Shown here: in pieces, positions 16,509-25,296 of the stretch
Numbering within the stretch: the first letter of the stretch is position 1
Layout of the letters: every line of letters starts with the position of its first letter
Assembly (NCBI RefSeq): GCF_018531465.1
Contig: NZ_JAHDTF010000011.1
Coordinates: 265,668 to 329,667, forward strand
Source of the DNA: Sphaerisporangium fuscum
GTDB lineage: Bacteria > Actinomycetota > Actinomycetes > Streptosporangiales > Streptosporangiaceae
Length of the DNA stretch: 64,000 nucleotides
Reading direction: 5' to 3'
Notes under the pieces: model-generated
The model's database searches: none
Told to the model about the DNA's origin: nothing
Seen by the model: only the letters and a program-made list of their open reading frames with translations
Program-made: the position numbers and the translations under genes

Positions 16509-19500
16509 CAACGACGCTGAACGACCCCCGCCAGGCCGTCGACGCGCTGGCCGGTTCGCCCCGGCCGTACCTCATCGGGGTGCGCCATCACAGTCCCGCG
16601 CTGGCCGCGGTGGTGCCCGCGCTGCTGGACGCCGCCGGAGCCGAGGCCGTCTGTGTGGAGCTACCGGCCGACTTCCAGCGATGGCTGCCGCATCTGGCCG
16701 ATCCCGGCACCCGAGCACCGGTCGCGCTGGCCGGGGCCGGCGAGGACGGGCGCCTCGGGTTCTACCCCTTCGCCGACTTCTCTCCGGAGCTGGCGGCCAT
16801 CCGCTGGGCCTACGAGCGCGGAGCAGAGGTCCTGTGCTGCGACCTGCCGCTGTCCGATCCCGGCTGGCACGCCACCGGCACGCCGTCCCCGTCGTCCGGC
16901 GACCAGGCCCCCGGGGACGCGTCCGGCCCGGCGGCTGGGAACGCGAGCGGCCCGGCGGCCGGGGACATGCCCGACCAGGCCCTCGGGTACGCGTCCGGCC
17001 CGACGGCCGGGGACGCGTCCGGCCCGACGCCCGGGGACGCGTCCGGCCAGGCGGCTGGGGACGCGTCCGGCCCGGCGGCCGGGGGAGGGGATGGACCGAC
17101 GGCCGGGGCAGGGGATGGACCGGCGGCACGCGCCGTCTTCGCCGACGCGCTGGCGGCGTCGGGCACCGGCCGCGAGGGCGACGACCTGTGGGACCGGGCC
17201 GTCGAGGTGCGCGCCCCCGGGTGCGAACCCGAGGCCGTACGGCGCGCCGCGCTCGGCGTCGGATGGGCGTTGCGTCAGGACGCCGAGAACCAAGGCGGCG
17301 TGCCGGCGGTCGACCTCGCCCGCGAGGCGCACATGCGCGAGGTCGTCGCTCGAGCGGCCGCGGGCGGGCGCCGCGTGGCCGCGGTGATCGGCGCCTTCCA
17401 CGCCCCGGCCCTGGTCGATCCCCACCCCGCATTCGCCGACGCTCGCCCACCTTCGCAGCAGGGTACGGCCGGTGTGTCCGAGCGGGCGGATTCGCGGGGG
17501 CCGGAAGCCGGAGACGGGCTGAGGGGGGCGGGGCGTCGCGGGCGAGACGCGGCGGTCGCCGAGCGTGGCGGGGCCTCGCCTGTCACCTCGCTCGTCCCGT
17601 ACGCCTTCGATCTGCTCGACTCCCGGTCCGGGTACCCGGCCGGAATCCGCGACCCACTCTGGCAGCAGGCCGTCTTCGAGGCGGGCGGCGACCCCGTCCG
17701 GGTGCGGGACGCCGCCGCCGCGGCGATCACGAACATCTGCCGGGAGCTGCGGTCCGCCGGGCACACCGCGGGGACCGGCGAGGCGGCGGAGGCCCTGCGC
17801 ATGGCCTCCGACCTCGCACGACTGCGCGGCCTGCCCGCGCCCGGACGCGGTGAGCTGCTGGAGGCGATCACGGCCGTCCTCGGCCAGGGTGAGCCTCTTG
17901 GGCGCGGCCGGGCCATCGCCCAGGCCCTGGAGACGATCCTCGTCGGCAACCGCCGGGGCCGCACCGCGCCCGGTACGCCCCGCTCCGGGCTCGGTCCGTC
18001 CGTCGAGGCCGAACTCACCGCGCTGCGGCTGCCGTGCCCGGAGGATCCCGGCACACGTGAGGTACGCCTCGACCCACTGCGGTCCAACCTGGACGCCCGC
18101 CGCGAGATCCTGCTGCAACGACTGCTGGTCTGCGGCGTCGGCTACGGCGAACCGGTCGAGGTCGCGGCGACGGGCGACTCGACCGCCCTCACCACGCGCT
18201 GGCGGCTCCGCTGGACACCGGCGGTCCCCGCCCTGCTCGACCTCGCCGGCGTGCGAGGCGTCACCGCCGCCCAGGCGGCCGCCGGGACGCTGGGCGAGAC
18301 CTTCCGCCGCGAGTCGGCCGACGGCGGCCCCACCTGTGCGCTGATCCTGAACGCCCTGGGTGCCGCGGCACGCTGTGACCTGCCCGAGCTCGTCTCGGAC
18401 CGTCTCGCCGACGCCGCCGTCGTACTTCCCGCCTCCGCCACGCCGGCCGAGCTGCTCGCGGCTCTCGACCTGCTGGAGGCGCTGCGGCGCGGCCACCTTC
18501 CCGGCGCCACGGCGAAGGCACGCGACCAGGCGGCCGAACTGGCGGTCGCCCTCCTCGAGGCGGTCGTCCGCGCGCTTCCCGGGCTCGCCGGGAGCGACCA
18601 GCAGCAGGACGCCGCCGCCCTGATCGCCCTCGCGGCGAAGGCCGGCGAACAGCGCCTCGGCCTGCGGATCGACGACGCCCTCGCCGGGCTCGTCCGCACC
18701 GGTTCGCCGCTCGTCCAGGGCGCGGCCCTGGCGGCCAGGGTGCTGCTCGACCTGGAGCCTCCCGAGGCCCTCGGAGCCCGCGCCGCAGGGTGGGTCGACA
18801 CCGCGACCGGGCCCGAGGGGCGCCGCCGCCTCGGCCGCCTGCTGGCCGGCGTGCTGGCCGCCGCCGGGCCGTTGCTGGAGTCCGCCCCCGCGGCGCTCGG
18901 CCCGCTGCTGGACCGCGTCGACGGGCTCAGCGACCAGGCGTTCCTGGAGCGGCTGCCGGCGTTGCGAGGCGGCTTCGACACCCTGGCCCCCGCCGGCCGG
19001 GCCCGCCTGATGGACGTCGTCGCCGAACGCCTCGGCGACCGGCCCGACCTGACCCTCGCGGCCCCGCCCCGGCTGCTGGCGATGTGGGCCGCCGCCGACG
19101 CCGCTGGTCTCGCCACCCTCGAAGCCCTGCGGCTTCCTCTGCCCGCCGGTGCGCCCGGGACCGTCACGCCGCCGGCCGGCCCGGCCGGTGCGGGCCGCTC
19201 CCTCTCCGCCGGGGGATCCCAGGGCGGGGCGGGACCACAGGCGGGGGAGCGGCGGCTCGCCTCCGCCGACCGCTGGCGGTTGCTGCTCGGCCGGGAGCCC
19301 GAACGGCTGCCGTCCGATGCCCGCCGATACGCGCGGGCCCTGGACGAGCTGTACGGCTCGGGCCGTGGCGAGGGCGCGGCCGACTTCGGGCACGGCACGG
19401 GCGACCGCGGCGGCCAGAGGGAGTCCTTCCCCACCGCCCGAGAGTGGGCGCAGGAGCTCGAGGCGCTGTTCGGCAAGGACGTCCGCGAGGAGGTGCTCGC

Positions 19501-20371
19501 CACGGCGGCCGACACCGGGCGCAGCGACGTGCTGGCCGAGCTCGACCCGCGCGCCGTACGGCCGTCGGTGGAGCTGCTGACCTCGGTGCTGTCCCTGGCG
19601 GGAGGTTTGCCGGAGCAGCGGCTCGCCAAGCTCCGCCCCCTCGTCCGGCAGCTGGTGGCCGAGCTCACCAAGCAGCTCGCGACGCGCCTGCGTCCCGCCC
19701 TGACGGGGCTGGCGACGCCCCGGCCCACCCGCCGTCCGGGCGGCCGGCTCGACCTGCCCCGCACGCTGCGCGCCAACCTCCCGTACACGCGCCGCCTCGG
19801 CGACGGCCGCATCGTCGTCGTCCCGGAAAGGCCCGTGTTCAGCACGCGCGCCCGCCAGGAGGCCGACTGGCGGCTCGTGCTCGTGGTCGACGTGTCGGGC
19901 TCGATGGAGGCCTCGGTCGTCTGGTCCGCGCTGACGGCGGCGGTTCTCGCCGGGGTGCCGTCGCTGTCCACGCACTTCCTCGCCTTCTCCACGCAGGTGA
20001 TCGACCTGACGGATCAGGTCGCCGACCCCCTGTCGCTCCTGCTGGAGGTGCGGGTCGGCGGAGGCACCCACATCGCGGCCGGGCTGGCCCACGCCCGCTC
20101 GCTGGTGACCGTGCCGAGCCGGACGCTGATGGTCGTGGTCAGCGACTTCGAGGAGGGATATCCGCTCGGCGGCCTGCTCGGCGAGGTTCGCTCGCTGGCC
20201 GCCTCGGGCGTCCACCTGCTGGGCTGCGCCGCCCTGGACGACGGCGGCGTGCCTCGCTACTCCGTTCCCGTCGCCCGGCAACTCGTCGCGGCCGGCATGC
20301 CGGTCGCCGCACTCAGCCCCGTCGCCCTCGCCCGATGGGTGGGCGACCGCCTTCGTGGAGAGCCCCGTTGA
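16505..20371 (+). CDS. DUF5682-vWA fusion protein
   Basis: The 1288-residue protein begins at a GTG overlapping the MoxR stop. The N-terminal ~430 residues are DUF5682, with IGVRHHSPA (residues ~23-31) and VIGAFHAPAL (~293-302). This two-histidine layout recalls ChaN/EreA/TraB-type hydrolases, which is inference. About residues 137-208 are an 8-residue tandem repeat inserted into the domain. Residues ~450-1080 are helical-repeat-like. The C-terminus (~1115-1288) is a vWA domain with an intact MIDAS: DVSGSME, the Thr in GGGTHIAAGL, and VVSDFEEG. In related actinobacterial loci I recall DUF5682 and vWA as separate genes, so the fusion is notable. It is the likely client or effector partner of MoxR. 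Confidence 0.85.
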   Translation: MTTTLNDPRQAVDALAGSPRPYLIGVRHHSPALAAVVPALLDAAGAEAVCVELPADFQRWLPHLADPGTRAPVALAGAGEDGRLGFYPFADFSPELAAIRWAYERGAEVLCCDLPLSDPGWHATGTPSPSSGDQAPGDASGPAAGNASGPAAGDMPDQALGYASGPTAGDASGPTPGDASGQAAGDASGPAAGGGDGPTAGAGDGPAARAVFADALAASGTGREGDDLWDRAVEVRAPGCEPEAVRRAALGVGWALRQDAENQGGVPAVDLAREAHMREVVARAAAGGRRVAAVIGAFHAPALVDPHPAFADARPPSQQGTAGVSERADSRGPEAGDGLRGAGRRGRDAAVAERGGASPVTSLVPYAFDLLDSRSGYPAGIRDPLWQQAVFEAGGDPVRVRDAAAAAITNICRELRSAGHTAGTGEAAEALRMASDLARLRGLPAPGRGELLEAITAVLGQGEPLGRGRAIAQALETILVGNRRGRTAPGTPRSGLGPSVEAELTALRLPCPEDPGTREVRLDPLRSNLDARREILLQRLLVCGVGYGEPVEVAATGDSTALTTRWRLRWTPAVPALLDLAGVRGVTAAQAAAGTLGETFRRESADGGPTCALILNALGAAARCDLPELVSDRLADAAVVLPASATPAELLAALDLLEALRRGHLPGATAKARDQAAELAVALLEAVVRALPGLAGSDQQQDAAALIALAAKAGEQRLGLRIDDALAGLVRTGSPLVQGAALAARVLLDLEPPEALGARAAGWVDTATGPEGRRRLGRLLAGVLAAAGPLLESAPAALGPLLDRVDGLSDQAFLERLPALRGGFDTLAPAGRARLMDVVAERLGDRPDLTLAAPPRLLAMWAAADAAGLATLEALRLPLPAGAPGTVTPPAGPAGAGRSLSAGGSQGGAGPQAGERRLASADRWRLLLGREPERLPSDARRYARALDELYGSGRGEGAADFGHGTGDRGGQRESFPTAREWAQELEALFGKDVREEVLATAADTGRSDVLAELDPRAVRPSVELLTSVLSLAGGLPEQRLAKLRPLVRQLVAELTKQLATRLRPALTGLATPRPTRRPGGRLDLPRTLRANLPYTRRLGDGRIVVVPERPVFSTRARQEADWRLVLVVDVSGSMEASVVWSALTAAVLAGVPSLSTHFLAFSTQVIDLTDQVADPLSLLLEVRVGGGTHIAAGLAHARSLVTVPSRTLMVVVSDFEEGYPLGGLLGEVRSLAASGVHLLGCAALDDGGVPRYSVPVARQLVAAGMPVAALSPVALARWVGDRLRGEPR
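16913..17128 (+). repeat. 24-bp in-frame minisatellite, about nine units
   Basis: Consecutive 24-bp units beginning GGGGACGCGTCCGGCC encode octapeptides of the type GDASGPAA (also GNASGPAA, GYASGPTA, GDASGPTP, GDASGQAA). The frame is kept throughout. Exact near-identity of adjacent units indicates recent slippage or unequal recombination. The tract falls in a surface loop of the DUF5682 domain. Confidence 0.85.
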
Positions 20372-22617
20372 CCTCCTCTCTTTCCGACACTCCGCCGGCC
20401 GCCGGCCTCCCCCCGGCGCTGCCGCACGTGGTGGCCGCCGCCGTGGAAGGCCTCACCACGAGGCTGCGCAAGAAGCTGGACGCGGCGGTCGAGCAGTACG
20501 CCGCGGTGCCACCGGTCACCGACGACGAGGGCGTCCACGTGCGGTGCGGCGAGGACGCGGTCGTGACCCTCTCGCCGGGGCCGGCCGGTGTGGTGGCCTC
20601 GGACGAGGCCGTGCGGTGCAGCTGCCTGCTGGCGCCCCGTTGCCTGCACCGGGCGGCCGTTCTCAGCGCCTGTCCCGTCGCCGACGCGCCACCGGCCGAC
20701 CCCGATCCGGACGAGGATCCCCGAGCCGCCGGCGCCGAGGCGGAACGGGACGTAAGTGAAGGACACCGCACGGGGACGCCCCCGGCAGAGGGAGCGGAGG
20801 CCGGAAGCGGCACCGAGCCGGCGGTGGAGGTGAGCGGAGAAGGCGGGATCGGGCGGACAGCGGAGGCGAGCGGGGGAAGCGGGGCCGAGGCGGCGGCGGG
20901 AGGAAGTGGCACCGAGCCGGCGGTGGAGGTGAGCGGAGAAGGCGGGATCGGGCGGACGGCGGAGGCGAGCGGGGAAAGCGGGGCCGGGCCCGGGGTGGAG
21001 GTGCGGGGATCCTCTGGGAACGGCCTGGGCTCGGCTCCGACGGCGGCGCAGGTGGCCGCCGCGGCCGGGTTGTGGAGAGCCGCCGCGGCACTGCTCTCGG
21101 CCGGACTGCCGGCCGCCGGGGCGGTTCCGCAGGCCGAGCTGCTCAGGGCCGCGCACACCGCTCGGCTGGCCGGACTCGTCCGGGCGGAGGCCGCCGCGCT
21201 CCGGGTGGTACGCGGCGTCCGCGCCGCCCGTGCCCGCCACGACGGCCACCGCCTCGCCGACCTCGTCTCCGCGCTACGCGAACTGCTGCTCACCGCGGGC
21301 ATGCTCGCCGCCGCCGACCCCGACCCGGCGCTGATCGGCACCGCGCGCCGCAGCTACCAGCCGGGCGGAGCGCTGCGGGTGCACGGCGTCTTCCGTGAGC
21401 CTGTCATCAGCGCCACCGGGTACGCGGGCGTGGTCACCCACCTCGTCACCGACGACGGCCGCTGGTTGTCGATCGCCGACGTCAAGCCGGGCGGCTCCGC
21501 CAGGGCCAGGGGTGCCGGGGCCGCCACGGTGGCCATCGGCTCGGCGACCGTGGACCACGCGGGGCTGGCCCGGGGCGGGCTCCTGGTCACCGGAGCCACC
21601 GTGTCCGCCGACGGCCGTCTCGGAGCGGGCCGCGGCGTCCGGGCGACCCCCGTTCCCGGCCTGCCGTGGTCCGCCGGTCCCCTGGCCACGTTCTTCACCC
21701 GCCCGCTCGGCGAGGTGGTGACCGAGCGGCTTTCGGCGCGGTCGTGGAGCGATTCGGAGACGGCCGAGACGGCGCGGGAACCGCTGGGCTGTGATCTGGT
21801 CATCCTCGGTGCCGCGGGCGGCCACGTCCTCGCCCGCCAGGTCCTGCCCGCCACGGCCACGCCGGTCGGAGGCCGTCCCGCCGGCTCTCTTCCGTCCCCG
21901 CCAGGCGCACAGGGCACATCGGCGCCCGGCGATGGAGGGACGCACGCGGTGCTCGACGGCGAGGACATGGTCGTCGGCGGGCCGCTGGTGCGGCTGGTGC
22001 CGGCGAGTTCCCATCCGGATCTCGCCCATGTCGCCAACCTTCGCCGGCTGGCGTCGTGCCCGGGGTTGCTGGTGCGGGTCGTCGGCTGGCTGGAGCCCGA
22101 CCGGACCGCCACGCTGCGTCCGCTCGCGGTGGGGCCGGTGCCGGGCGCCGAGGCGACCCTGCGCCTTCCTCCCGAACTGGGCGGCCACGCGGACCTCGGG
22201 TACGACCGGCTGCAGGGGGCGCACCTCCCGTCGCCCGGCGCGTGCTCGCCGCCTGCGGCCGGTGCCGGGGCGGAGCAGGACCCGCTGGCCGACTCCCCTC
22301 TCTGGCGGGTCCGCCGTCTGGTGGAGCTCGCCGTGACGGGCGGGCGCCGGGCGGCCGCCGAGGCCGCCCGGGGCGGCGAGGCCGACGCGCAGGCTGCTCA
22401 GCTGCGCCGCGCCGGGTTCGCGACCGCGGCGCGGCTGGCCACCGCGTTCACCGCGGAAGCCGATCGCCGCGGCCGCGACGTGTTCGGACGGCTCACCGAT
22501 CCGGGCGCCGACGGGTACGCCTGGGCGTGGCTGGCCGCCGCCGTCCACCTGGCGGCCACCGAACACGCCCTGGTCCGCGCATCCTGGCTCACCGGCGAGG
22601 AGATGGCGACCTTCTGA
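20368..22617 (+). CDS. SWIM zinc-finger protein of the MoxR-vWA operon
   Basis: The 749-residue protein starts at TTG 20368, overlapping the upstream stop (TTGA), with GGAG about 8 bases upstream. The SWIM motif CxCx5CxH is seen as CSCLLAPRCLH near residues 84-94; SWIM domains bind zinc and contact DNA or proteins. A low-complexity Glu/Gly/Ser stretch with a 33-residue repeat follows at about residues 145-210. The remaining ~500 residues are mixed alpha/beta with no domain I recognise, ending in a helical segment (RAGFATAARLATAFTAEADRRG). SWIM proteins are regular companions of MoxR-vWA loci in actinomycetes, where they may provide target recognition. Confidence 0.85.
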   Translation: MTSSLSDTPPAAGLPPALPHVVAAAVEGLTTRLRKKLDAAVEQYAAVPPVTDDEGVHVRCGEDAVVTLSPGPAGVVASDEAVRCSCLLAPRCLHRAAVLSACPVADAPPADPDPDEDPRAAGAEAERDVSEGHRTGTPPAEGAEAGSGTEPAVEVSGEGGIGRTAEASGGSGAEAAAGGSGTEPAVEVSGEGGIGRTAEASGESGAGPGVEVRGSSGNGLGSAPTAAQVAAAAGLWRAAAALLSAGLPAAGAVPQAELLRAAHTARLAGLVRAEAAALRVVRGVRAARARHDGHRLADLVSALRELLLTAGMLAAADPDPALIGTARRSYQPGGALRVHGVFREPVISATGYAGVVTHLVTDDGRWLSIADVKPGGSARARGAGAATVAIGSATVDHAGLARGGLLVTGATVSADGRLGAGRGVRATPVPGLPWSAGPLATFFTRPLGEVVTERLSARSWSDSETAETAREPLGCDLVILGAAGGHVLARQVLPATATPVGGRPAGSLPSPPGAQGTSAPGDGGTHAVLDGEDMVVGGPLVRLVPASSHPDLAHVANLRRLASCPGLLVRVVGWLEPDRTATLRPLAVGPVPGAEATLRLPPELGGHADLGYDRLQGAHLPSPGACSPPAAGAGAEQDPLADSPLWRVRRLVELAVTGGRRAAAEAARGGEADAQAAQLRRAGFATAARLATAFTAEADRRGRDVFGRLTDPGADGYAWAWLAAAVHLAATEHALVRASWLTGEEMATF
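20803..20988 (+). repeat. 99-bp direct repeat inside the SWIM gene
   Basis: Two copies of an ~86-bp stretch, starting at 20803 and 20902, differ at about four positions, giving an exact 99-bp (33-residue) period. They encode GSGTEPAVEVSGEGGIGRTA-type sequence. The frame is kept. Confidence 0.85.
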
Positions 22618-23000
22618 GCGACCCCCACCCGCCCCCGTCGCCGCGCCGTCGCCGGGCGCGGGCACGCCGGCGCCCTCGGGTGCCGGTGTACCCGCCCCGG
22701 AACGGCGATGGGGTTCGAGCTGATCGGCCTCCCCGTGGCGGGGTCGGGTACGCCCGTGCTCGGGTGTTCGGTGGACCCGTTTAGGGGGTGGTGGCGGGGT
22801 TCAGTGGATGCGGCGGTCCGTGGCGGGGTGGGGGGCGTCGGTGTTCTCATGTCGGGGGACGGCGGTGGGGGTGGGAGGGTTTTGGAGGCCGCGGGCGTCG
22901 TTGAGCGGGGAGCGCGTGCGTGCGCGTGTCGTCGATGGCGTCGGGGGAGCGCCTGGCGCTACCTTGGTCACGAATTGACTGGAGGGCGACCCTGAACGCT
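22618..23000. other. Intergenic region, no gene found
   Basis: These 383 bases are G-rich on the plus strand in their 3' half, with runs such as GGGGTGGGGGG. Open frames here lack ribosome-binding sites and have simple-sequence composition. The last 40 bases, AT-richer with GCTACCTTGG and an ACGAATTGAC box, probably contain the promoter of the phosphatase gene. Confidence 0.5.
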
Positions 23001-24074
23001 ATGGCGACGAGTGCGCAAAAGATGTCGCAGACCGTGCTCCGATCACTGCCTTTCGTCGCCATTGCCGTCGTGGCGCTCGTCGACCTTCTGGCCGGCCCCC
23101 GGCTGGGCTTCCTGCCCCTGCTGACGCTGGGGCCGACGTTCGCCTCGGTGTCGGGCAGCGTCCACCGGACCCTTGCCGTCGGCGGGCTGGCGCTGATCGT
23201 CTGCATCCCTCTGGCCCGGTACAACGACCTCCTGCTCACGCCACAGAACAACCTCACCATCGCGACGATCCTGGCCGTCACCGGCGCCGGTGCCCTGGCC
23301 AGCCATCTGCGGATCCGCAGGGAGCGTGAGCTGGCCAACGTCCGCATGGTCGCCGAGGCGGCCCAGCGCGTTCTGCTGCGCCCGGTGCCGCGCAGGGCGG
23401 GCGACCTGCGGATCGCCCTGTCCTACACCTCGGCGGCCGCGGAGGCGCAGATCGGCGGTGACCTGTACGAGGTGGTCACCACGCCGAACGGCGTCCGCAT
23501 GCTCATCGGTGACGTCCAGGGCAAGGGGCTGGGGGCCGTGGAGACGGCCGCGTGGGTGCTCGGCGCCTTCCGCGAGGCCGCCTACGACGAGGCCGAACTG
23601 GCCCGCGTGGGGGTCCGCCTGGAGAACAGCCTCACGCGGCACCTGGGCACGGAACAATTCGTCACCGCCATCCTCGCCGAAGTCCACGACGAGGAGATCT
23701 CCCTGCTCAACTTCGGGCACCCCGCTCCATTGCTGATCCGCGGTGAGGAGAAGATCCGCCTGGCGGAGCCCGAGATGGAGATGCCTCCACTGGGCCTGGT
23801 GTCCCTCGGCCCCGAGATGGCCAAGCCTCACCGGGTCCCCTTCGGGGACGGCGAGCAGATCCTGCTGTACACCGACGGCGTGATCGAGGCGCGCGACCAC
23901 GTCGGCGCGTTCTACCCGCTGGCCGACAGGGCGAACGTCCTGGCGGGCAGGGACGACCCGCAGGCGGCTCTCGACGAGCTGCGCTCGGATCTGCTCGCCC
24001 ACGTGGGCGGCCCGCTGGGGGACGACGCCGCGATGCTGCTCGTCCGCAGGCAGGCCCGTGCGGCGATGAACTGA
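23001..24074 (+). CDS. Membrane-anchored SpoIIE-type PP2C serine phosphatase
   Basis: The 357-residue protein has an N-terminal membrane region of about three segments (VAIAVVALVDLLAG, LAVGGLALIVCIPL, ILAVTGAGALAS), then a cytoplasmic PPM/SpoIIE domain. Metal-site residues are in AQIGGDLYEV, MLIGDVQGKG and GDDAAMLLV. Such phosphatases dephosphorylate STAS anti-anti-sigma factors in partner-switching modules. The ATG at 23001 is chosen, but the only good GGAGG lies about 15 bases away, so a CTG at 22992 or an upstream start cannot be excluded. No STAS or HATPase gene is adjacent; such genes occur at 51465 and 60667. Confidence 0.9.
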   Translation: MATSAQKMSQTVLRSLPFVAIAVVALVDLLAGPRLGFLPLLTLGPTFASVSGSVHRTLAVGGLALIVCIPLARYNDLLLTPQNNLTIATILAVTGAGALASHLRIRRERELANVRMVAEAAQRVLLRPVPRRAGDLRIALSYTSAAAEAQIGGDLYEVVTTPNGVRMLIGDVQGKGLGAVETAAWVLGAFREAAYDEAELARVGVRLENSLTRHLGTEQFVTAILAEVHDEEISLLNFGHPAPLLIRGEEKIRLAEPEMEMPPLGLVSLGPEMAKPHRVPFGDGEQILLYTDGVIEARDHVGAFYPLADRANVLAGRDDPQAALDELRSDLLAHVGGPLGDDAAMLLVRRQARAAMN

Positions 24075-24084
24075 GCACGTCTCG

Positions 24085-24101
24085 CTTGACACGTCAAATC
24101 G
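24085..24101 (+). promoter_or_regulatory. MarR operator, copy at the marR promoter
   Basis: CTTGACACGTCAAATCG contains the inverted repeat TTGAC-N2-GTCAA, 15 bases before the MarR start. The identical 17 bases occur in inverse orientation at 25310-25326. The TTGACA in it could be a -35 box. Confidence 0.7.
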
Positions 24102-24116
24102 GGGGACAATGTCGGC

Positions 24117-24602
24117 ATGGCTCCCAGAGGACCGGGCGTGGACGACGCGCCCGCTTCCGGCTCCGGCGCGTCCGCTCTGTCCGCCGACGAACTGCGGGTG
24201 TGGCGCGCCTTCCTGCGGTGGAGCGAGAACGTGACCGCGGGCATCGCGCAGAGCCTCGCCGCGGAGGCCGCTCTCTCCCAGCCCGACTACGAGGTGCTCA
24301 AGCGTCTCCTCGAGGCGGGTGGCGGCCTGTCGCGCCAGGCCCTGGAGCAGAGCCTGTCCTGGTCGCCGTCCAGGCTCTCCCACCAGCTGCGGCGCATGGA
24401 GGCCCGAGGGCTGGTCGGCCGTGACGATGCCGGCTACGGCCGGTACGTGAACGTGGAGATCACCGCCGACGGCCGGGAGGTGATGGCCGCCGCCGACGCG
24501 GCACACGCGGCGGCGGTGCGCCGCTGCCTCCTGGACGTGCTGCCCGCCGACATGCGGGCGTTCCTGCTGTCCACGCCTCCGGCGCCGCCGGACGACCACT
24601 AG
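24117..24602 (+). CDS. MarR-family transcriptional regulator
   Basis: The 161-residue winged-helix regulator has the recognition region LSRQALEQSLSWSPSRLSHQLRRMEARGLV (about residues 72-101) and a wing DDAGYGRYVNVEIT. The N-terminal ~20 residues are disordered, and a downstream start is possible. The gene is convergent with the isochorismatase-like gene; their stop codons share the sequence CTAG. The same 17-bp operator precedes both genes, so autoregulation plus control of the hydrolase is likely. Confidence 0.9.
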   Translation: MAPRGPGVDDAPASGSGASALSADELRVWRAFLRWSENVTAGIAQSLAAEAALSQPDYEVLKRLLEAGGGLSRQALEQSLSWSPSRLSHQLRRMEARGLVGRDDAGYGRYVNVEITADGREVMAAADAAHAAAVRRCLLDVLPADMRAFLLSTPPAPPDDH

Positions 24603-25246
24603 ACGGCGGGGGACTCGGCCAGGCGGGCCTGCTGCTGGGCGGCGAGGAAGCCGTTGACGCCCATGGCCATGGTGGGGATGTGCTCGCGCATGAGGCGCTG
24701 GTAGAGCGGCGCGGTCGGGTTACGGTGGTCGGCGTGGAACTCGCCGGCGAGGGAGAACCACGTGACGGGCACCGCGCCGGCCCGCACCATGCGCTGGACC
24801 GCGACCTGGTGGGTCTCCGGGGTGAGGCTCGCGCAGGCGTCCACCACGAGGTACACCTCGTAGCCCTCCCGCAGCGCGCCCAGCACGGTCTGCAGGACGC
24901 AGCCCTCGGTGGACACTCCGGCGACGGCCAGTTTCCTGCGCCCGGTGGCGCGGACGGCGGAGGAGAAGCCCTCGTCCAGGAAGCCGTTGATGGCACCGGG
25001 GCGCTCGACCACGGGGTGGTCGCCGATGACGTCGAGCAGCTCCGGGTACAGCGGGCCCGACGGCTTGCTCGGCAGCCCGTTGGTCACCACGAGGCCGGTT
25101 TCGAACCAGGTCGCCGTCTTGGCGAGACCGACGACGTTGCCGATGTGGGTGGGCAGGTCGTGCGACCGCAGCACGTTGGCGAACCCGACCGCGAAGTCGA
25201 TCAGCACGATGGTGGTGTTGGCGGGGGTCAGCGGTTCGAGATTCAT
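24599..25246 (-). CDS. Isochorismatase-family cysteine hydrolase (YcaC-like)
   Basis: The 215-residue cytosolic hydrolase starts at ATG 25246 with a perfect AGGAGG 4 bases upstream. The catalytic Asp is in VLIDFAVGF (residue ~17) and the nucleophilic Cys in GVSTEGCVLQT (residue ~118). The C-terminal WFSLAGEFHADHRN segment is typical of E. coli YcaC-like members, whose substrate is unresolved. It is controlled by a promoter (TTGACA, 17 bases, CTAGCT) whose -35 box lies in the MarR operator. A role in hydrolysing an amide that is also the MarR ligand would fit, but is inference. Confidence 0.88.
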   Translation of the reverse strand: MNLEPLTPANTTIVLIDFAVGFANVLRSHDLPTHIGNVVGLAKTATWFETGLVVTNGLPSKPSGPLYPELLDVIGDHPVVERPGAINGFLDEGFSSAVRATGRRKLAVAGVSTEGCVLQTVLGALREGYEVYLVVDACASLTPETHQVAVQRMVRAGAVPVTWFSLAGEFHADHRNPTAPLYQRLMREHIPTMAMGVNGFLAAQQQARLAESPAV

Positions 25247-25296
25247 CGATCCTCCTGGTGATGCGCCGTCGATCCCGGCCGTCGGGATCCGGCACA

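Noticed and set aside
16661..20281. 1206-codon minus-strand frame opposite the DUF5682-vWA gene
   Set aside because: Antisense artefact of GC bias; the plus-strand frame contains the intact vWA MIDAS and conserved motifs.
22708..22995. 95-codon frame before the SpoIIE-type phosphatase
   Set aside because: Simple-sequence Gly/Val/Trp-rich translation from G-rich DNA without a start signal.
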